16,333 nt of DNA from the NCBI GenBank assembly GCA_004299465.1, contig SCST01000108.1, forward strand, positions 1-16,333, given 5' to 3'. Origin of the DNA: Methylovulum sp. Lineage in GTDB: Bacteria; Pseudomonadota; Gammaproteobacteria; Methylococcales; Methylomonadaceae. A model generated the notes under the pieces. The model searched no databases. It was given only the letters and a program-made list of their open reading frames with translations, and was not told where the DNA came from. Every line of letters starts with the position of its first letter. The first letter of the stretch is position 1. Of the stretch, positions 14,667 to 16,333 are shown piece by piece. Made by a program: the position numbers and the translations under genes.

Positions 14667-15449
14667 ATGCGTAGAGTGATTTTTAACCAAAAAGGCGGGG
14701 TCGGCAAATCAACGATTACCTGTAACCTGGCCGCTATCAGCGCAATCGAAGGCAAGCGCACCTTAGTGATTGACCTCGATATTCAAGGCAACTCTACGCA
14801 ATACCTGCTCGGCTCTAAAATCGGCGAAAGCGATAAAACCATTGCCCACTTTTTTAAAGACTGCCTGAGCCTGTCGCTGTTCGGCGGTAATAATGCCGCT
14901 TCAGGCCTAGAAAACCTCATCCATGAAACGCCCTTCCCTAATCTGTTTGTACTGCCGTCACATCCTGAACTGGAACCCTTGCAGGGCCGCCTGGAATCGC
15001 GTTTTAAAATCTTTAAATTAAAAGAAGCATTGGAAAAACTGCAAGGTTTCGACAATATCTACATCGACACACCACCGATTTTAAACTTCTACAGCCAATC
15101 CGCATTAATCGCCGCCGAAAAATGTCTGATCCCTTTTGATTGCGATACCTTCGCGAGGGAAGCGTTATACACGCTGATGCAAGCCGTCACCGAAGTCAAG
15201 GCCGACCATAACCAGGCGCTTGAAATTGAAGGCATTATTGTCAACCAATACCAAAAACAGGCGAACCTGCCGCGGCAACTGGTTGAAGAACTGATTGCCG
15301 AAGGGCTTCCTGTGCTTGCCGCGATGATTTCGCCTTCCGTTAAAGTCCGGGAATCCCACTCCGTCTCGCAGCCGCTGGTGCATTACCTGCCCAGCCACAA
15401 ACTGAGTGACGAATTCCGCGCGTTGTATGCCGAGATTCATAATAGTTAA
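14667..15449 (+). CDS. ParA-family (deviant Walker A) ATPase
   Basis: A 260-residue ATPase of the ParA/MinD/Soj group, which positions DNA or protein cargo by ATP-dependent dimerisation. The deviant Walker A is KGGVGKST (9-16) with signature Lys9 and Lys14. The A' motif reads DLDIQGNST (36-44), with Ile39 where Pro is usual (DxDPQGN). Walker B is IYIDTPP with Asp134. No N-terminal helix-turn-helix is present, as in Soj-type proteins. ATG 14667 has AGGA 6 bases upstream. No parB-like gene or parS-like site is seen nearby; the next gene starts 376 bases on and is secreted. It is therefore an orphan ParA, perhaps positioning another cargo. It follows the ybeL-like gene by 73 bases and may be co-transcribed. 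Confidence 0.9.
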   Translation: MRRVIFNQKGGVGKSTITCNLAAISAIEGKRTLVIDLDIQGNSTQYLLGSKIGESDKTIAHFFKDCLSLSLFGGNNAASGLENLIHETPFPNLFVLPSHPELEPLQGRLESRFKIFKLKEALEKLQGFDNIYIDTPPILNFYSQSALIAAEKCLIPFDCDTFAREALYTLMQAVTEVKADHNQALEIEGIIVNQYQKQANLPRQLVEELIAEGLPVLAAMISPSVKVRESHSVSQPLVHYLPSHKLSDEFRALYAEIHNS

Positions 15450-15461
15450 AGCATGCAATGA

Positions 15462-15523
15462 AACGCAGATGAATATGATAAACACGGGCATAGCTTCTGA
15501 TGTTATCTGTATGCGCCTGCGTT
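15462..15523. terminator. Imperfect inverted repeat downstream of parA
   Basis: A left arm beginning AACGCAG (15462) and a right arm ending CTGCGTT (15523) pair perfectly over 7 bp and at about 14 of 22 positions overall, with an 18-base loop. CCATTTTCT follows, a short U-rich stretch. It could end the ybeL-parA transcript or be a repeat remnant. Confidence 0.3.
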
Positions 15524-15687
15524 CCATTTTCTAAGTGCTGAGTGGCTTGTACAGCTTATTTTATTATGCGCACCTAAACGCCGCTATCCGCTCAAGACAG
15601 CGATCAACGCTGATACTTATTTAGCCAACTCCGCCCGACACCAAAGCCACCCAAATACCGCTTTCTTTGTGACTTATTACCAAAGCC

Positions 15688-15716
15688 TTTAATCGAATGG
15701 CAGAGCGCCTTATAAT
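15688..15716 (+). promoter_or_regulatory. Candidate promoter of the secreted-protein gene
   Basis: TATAAT (15711-15716) is a perfect -10 consensus. The hexamer 17 bases upstream is TTTAAT (15688-15693), a poor -35. The second copy of the direct repeat ACCAAAGCC ends at 15687, directly against it, as an activator site might. This would give an untranslated leader of about 100 bases. Confidence 0.4.
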
Positions 15717-15728
15717 CCGTGTCGGTTA

Positions 15729-15762
15729 CGGTTTTTTGCCTCTAGGCCGCGCAAAAAAACCG
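15729..15762 (+). promoter_or_regulatory. Leader hairpin with T6/A7 arms
   Basis: CGGTTTTTTGC (15729-15739) pairs with GCAAAAAAACCG (15751-15762) over 11 bp with one bulged A, around the loop 15740-15750. It lies between the TATAAT box and the start codon, so it would form near the 5' end of the mRNA. Function unknown: RNA stability, attenuation, or a bidirectional terminator-like relic. Confidence 0.4.
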
Positions 15763-15825
15763 GCGTTGCAACAACTATGATTAGCGGCGGCCCCCTGACA
15801 ACTCATCAAATAGCAAGAGGTTCTC

Positions 15826-16333
15826 ATGAAACAAGCAAAACGCATCATCCCGTTATCGGCGCTGACACTGGCTATTTCCGTATTCGCCGGCGGTACAGCC
15901 CACGCCGAATGGATAAAAAGTTACGGCACCCAAAACAGCGAATTCGGTAGCGTCATGCCTTCATCGCAAGGCGGCTATTACCTATCGATGCTCAGCGCGC
16001 CTACAACCAGCGGCTCTAAACCATCGGCATTGCTCTCGTTGCTAAATAACAACGGCAATCCGTCATGGACGAAAAAAGTTACGACAGGCGCTTATGATAC
16101 TTTTTTTCTAAATGAATTAAGCAACGGACGCATCTTGCTGCAAGGCACAACCCAACAAAGCAGCGACGGCCCCGGTAATGCCGTTTGGGCTATATATAAC
16201 GTCAACCGCACGACGGGAGCGCTATCTCCGGTATTCAGGAAAACCTATAAAGGCAAGGGCGACGATCAACTCTTCATTACCCAGGATAGCCAAGGCGTTT
16301 TATGGGCTACCGGGTCAACCACGTCATTCAGCC
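15826..16333 (+). CDS. Secreted protein of unknown function, 3'-truncated by the window
   Basis: Opens at ATG 15826 with AAGAGG (15815-15820) 5 bases upstream, and stays open for 169 complete codons to the window edge. Residues 1-27 form a Sec signal peptide: basic MKQAKR, a hydrophobic core, and a typical signal peptidase I site AHA/E. The mature part starts EWIKSYGTQNSEFGSV and is rich in Gly, Ser, Thr and Asn. It has recurring Trp/Tyr-containing strands such as GGYYLSM, NGNPSWTKK, GNAVWAIYN and QGVLWATGST, which suggests a beta-propeller-like or other all-beta repeat fold. No lipobox, Cys or catalytic motif is seen. I do not recognise the family. Its promoter and leader hairpin are described separately. 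Confidence 0.85.
   Translation, partial: MKQAKRIIPLSALTLAISVFAGGTAHAEWIKSYGTQNSEFGSVMPSSQGGYYLSMLSAPTTSGSKPSALLSLLNNNGNPSWTKKVTTGAYDTFFLNELSNGRILLQGTTQQSSDGPGNAVWAIYNVNRTTGALSPVFRKTYKGKGDDQLFITQDSQGVLWATGSTTSFS

Larger units (their letters stand above)
15450..15825. other. 376-base intergenic region upstream of the secreted-protein gene
   Basis: No ORF with a plausible start and length is seen on either strand. It holds an imperfect inverted repeat after parA (15462-15523), a 9-base direct repeat ACCAAAGCC at 15640-15648 and 15679-15687, a perfect TATAAT at 15711-15716, and a long hairpin at 15729-15762. No tRNA or recognised riboswitch fold was found. Confidence 0.6.

Noticed and set aside
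15470..15535. 21-codon ORF after parA
   Set aside because: No ribosome binding site; overlaps the inverted repeat; nothing supports translation.
15541..15825. GEMM (c-di-GMP) riboswitch in the leader of the secreted protein
   Set aside because: CAAAGCC strings are present, but the conserved CACGCACAGGGCAAACC core and the overall fold are not.
1..16333. CRISPR array, tRNA or rRNA gene, or insertion sequence
   Set aside because: No regularly spaced repeats, cloverleaf-like arms with TTC-loop signature, or transposase frame seen in the gaps between genes.

Overview
The window looks like the chromosome of a gammaproteobacterium. The strongest evidence is the cluster leuS-lptE-holA with a ybeL-type (DUF1451) gene divergent from leuS, which is the arrangement seen in enterics and many other Gammaproteobacteria. 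A B12-dependent class II ribonucleotide reductase split into two polypeptides (NrdJa and NrdJb, the Pseudomonas-type architecture) fits the same class. A methanotroph of the Methylococcales is possible from overall style, but nothing in the window proves it.

Left region (1-6377, + strand): the large subunit gene nrdJa enters from outside the window. It is interrupted at its glycine-rich loop by a complete 440-residue intein carrying a LAGLIDADG homing endonuclease. After it come a higB toxin gene with a short partner that has no helix-turn-helix, a DUF167/YggU gene, a VapBC-like toxin-antitoxin pair, and a glutathione S-transferase gene. nrdJb, the C-terminal Cys-rich part of the same reductase, follows only then. 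The two halves of one enzyme are therefore about 2.5 kb apart. The toxin-antitoxin genes are clearly AT-richer than nrdJa, yggU and gst. A degenerate direct repeat of about 40 bp brackets the higB-to-vapC interval.

Middle region (6378-14025, - strand): in transcription order this is leuS, lptE, holA and a class A penicillin-binding-protein-like gene. leuS/lptE overlap by one base and lptE/holA are one base apart, so they form a tight operon for leucyl-tRNA charging, LPS export and clamp loading. The 1166-residue PBP-like protein follows holA after 117 bases. It has one transmembrane anchor, a GT51-type glycosyltransferase region, a transpeptidase with all three motifs, and a Pro/Lys-rich tail with repeated Tyr-(Lys/Gln)-Arg units.

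Right region (14026-16333, + strand): a ybeL-like zinc-ribbon gene, a ParA-family ATPase without a ParB neighbour, a 376-base non-coding stretch with a promoter-like box and two hairpins, and the start of a secreted protein that runs off the window.

No tRNA, rRNA, CRISPR array or complete insertion sequence was seen. The points most worth attention are the intein-bearing, physically separated split NrdJ system and the toxin-antitoxin genes lying between its two halves.
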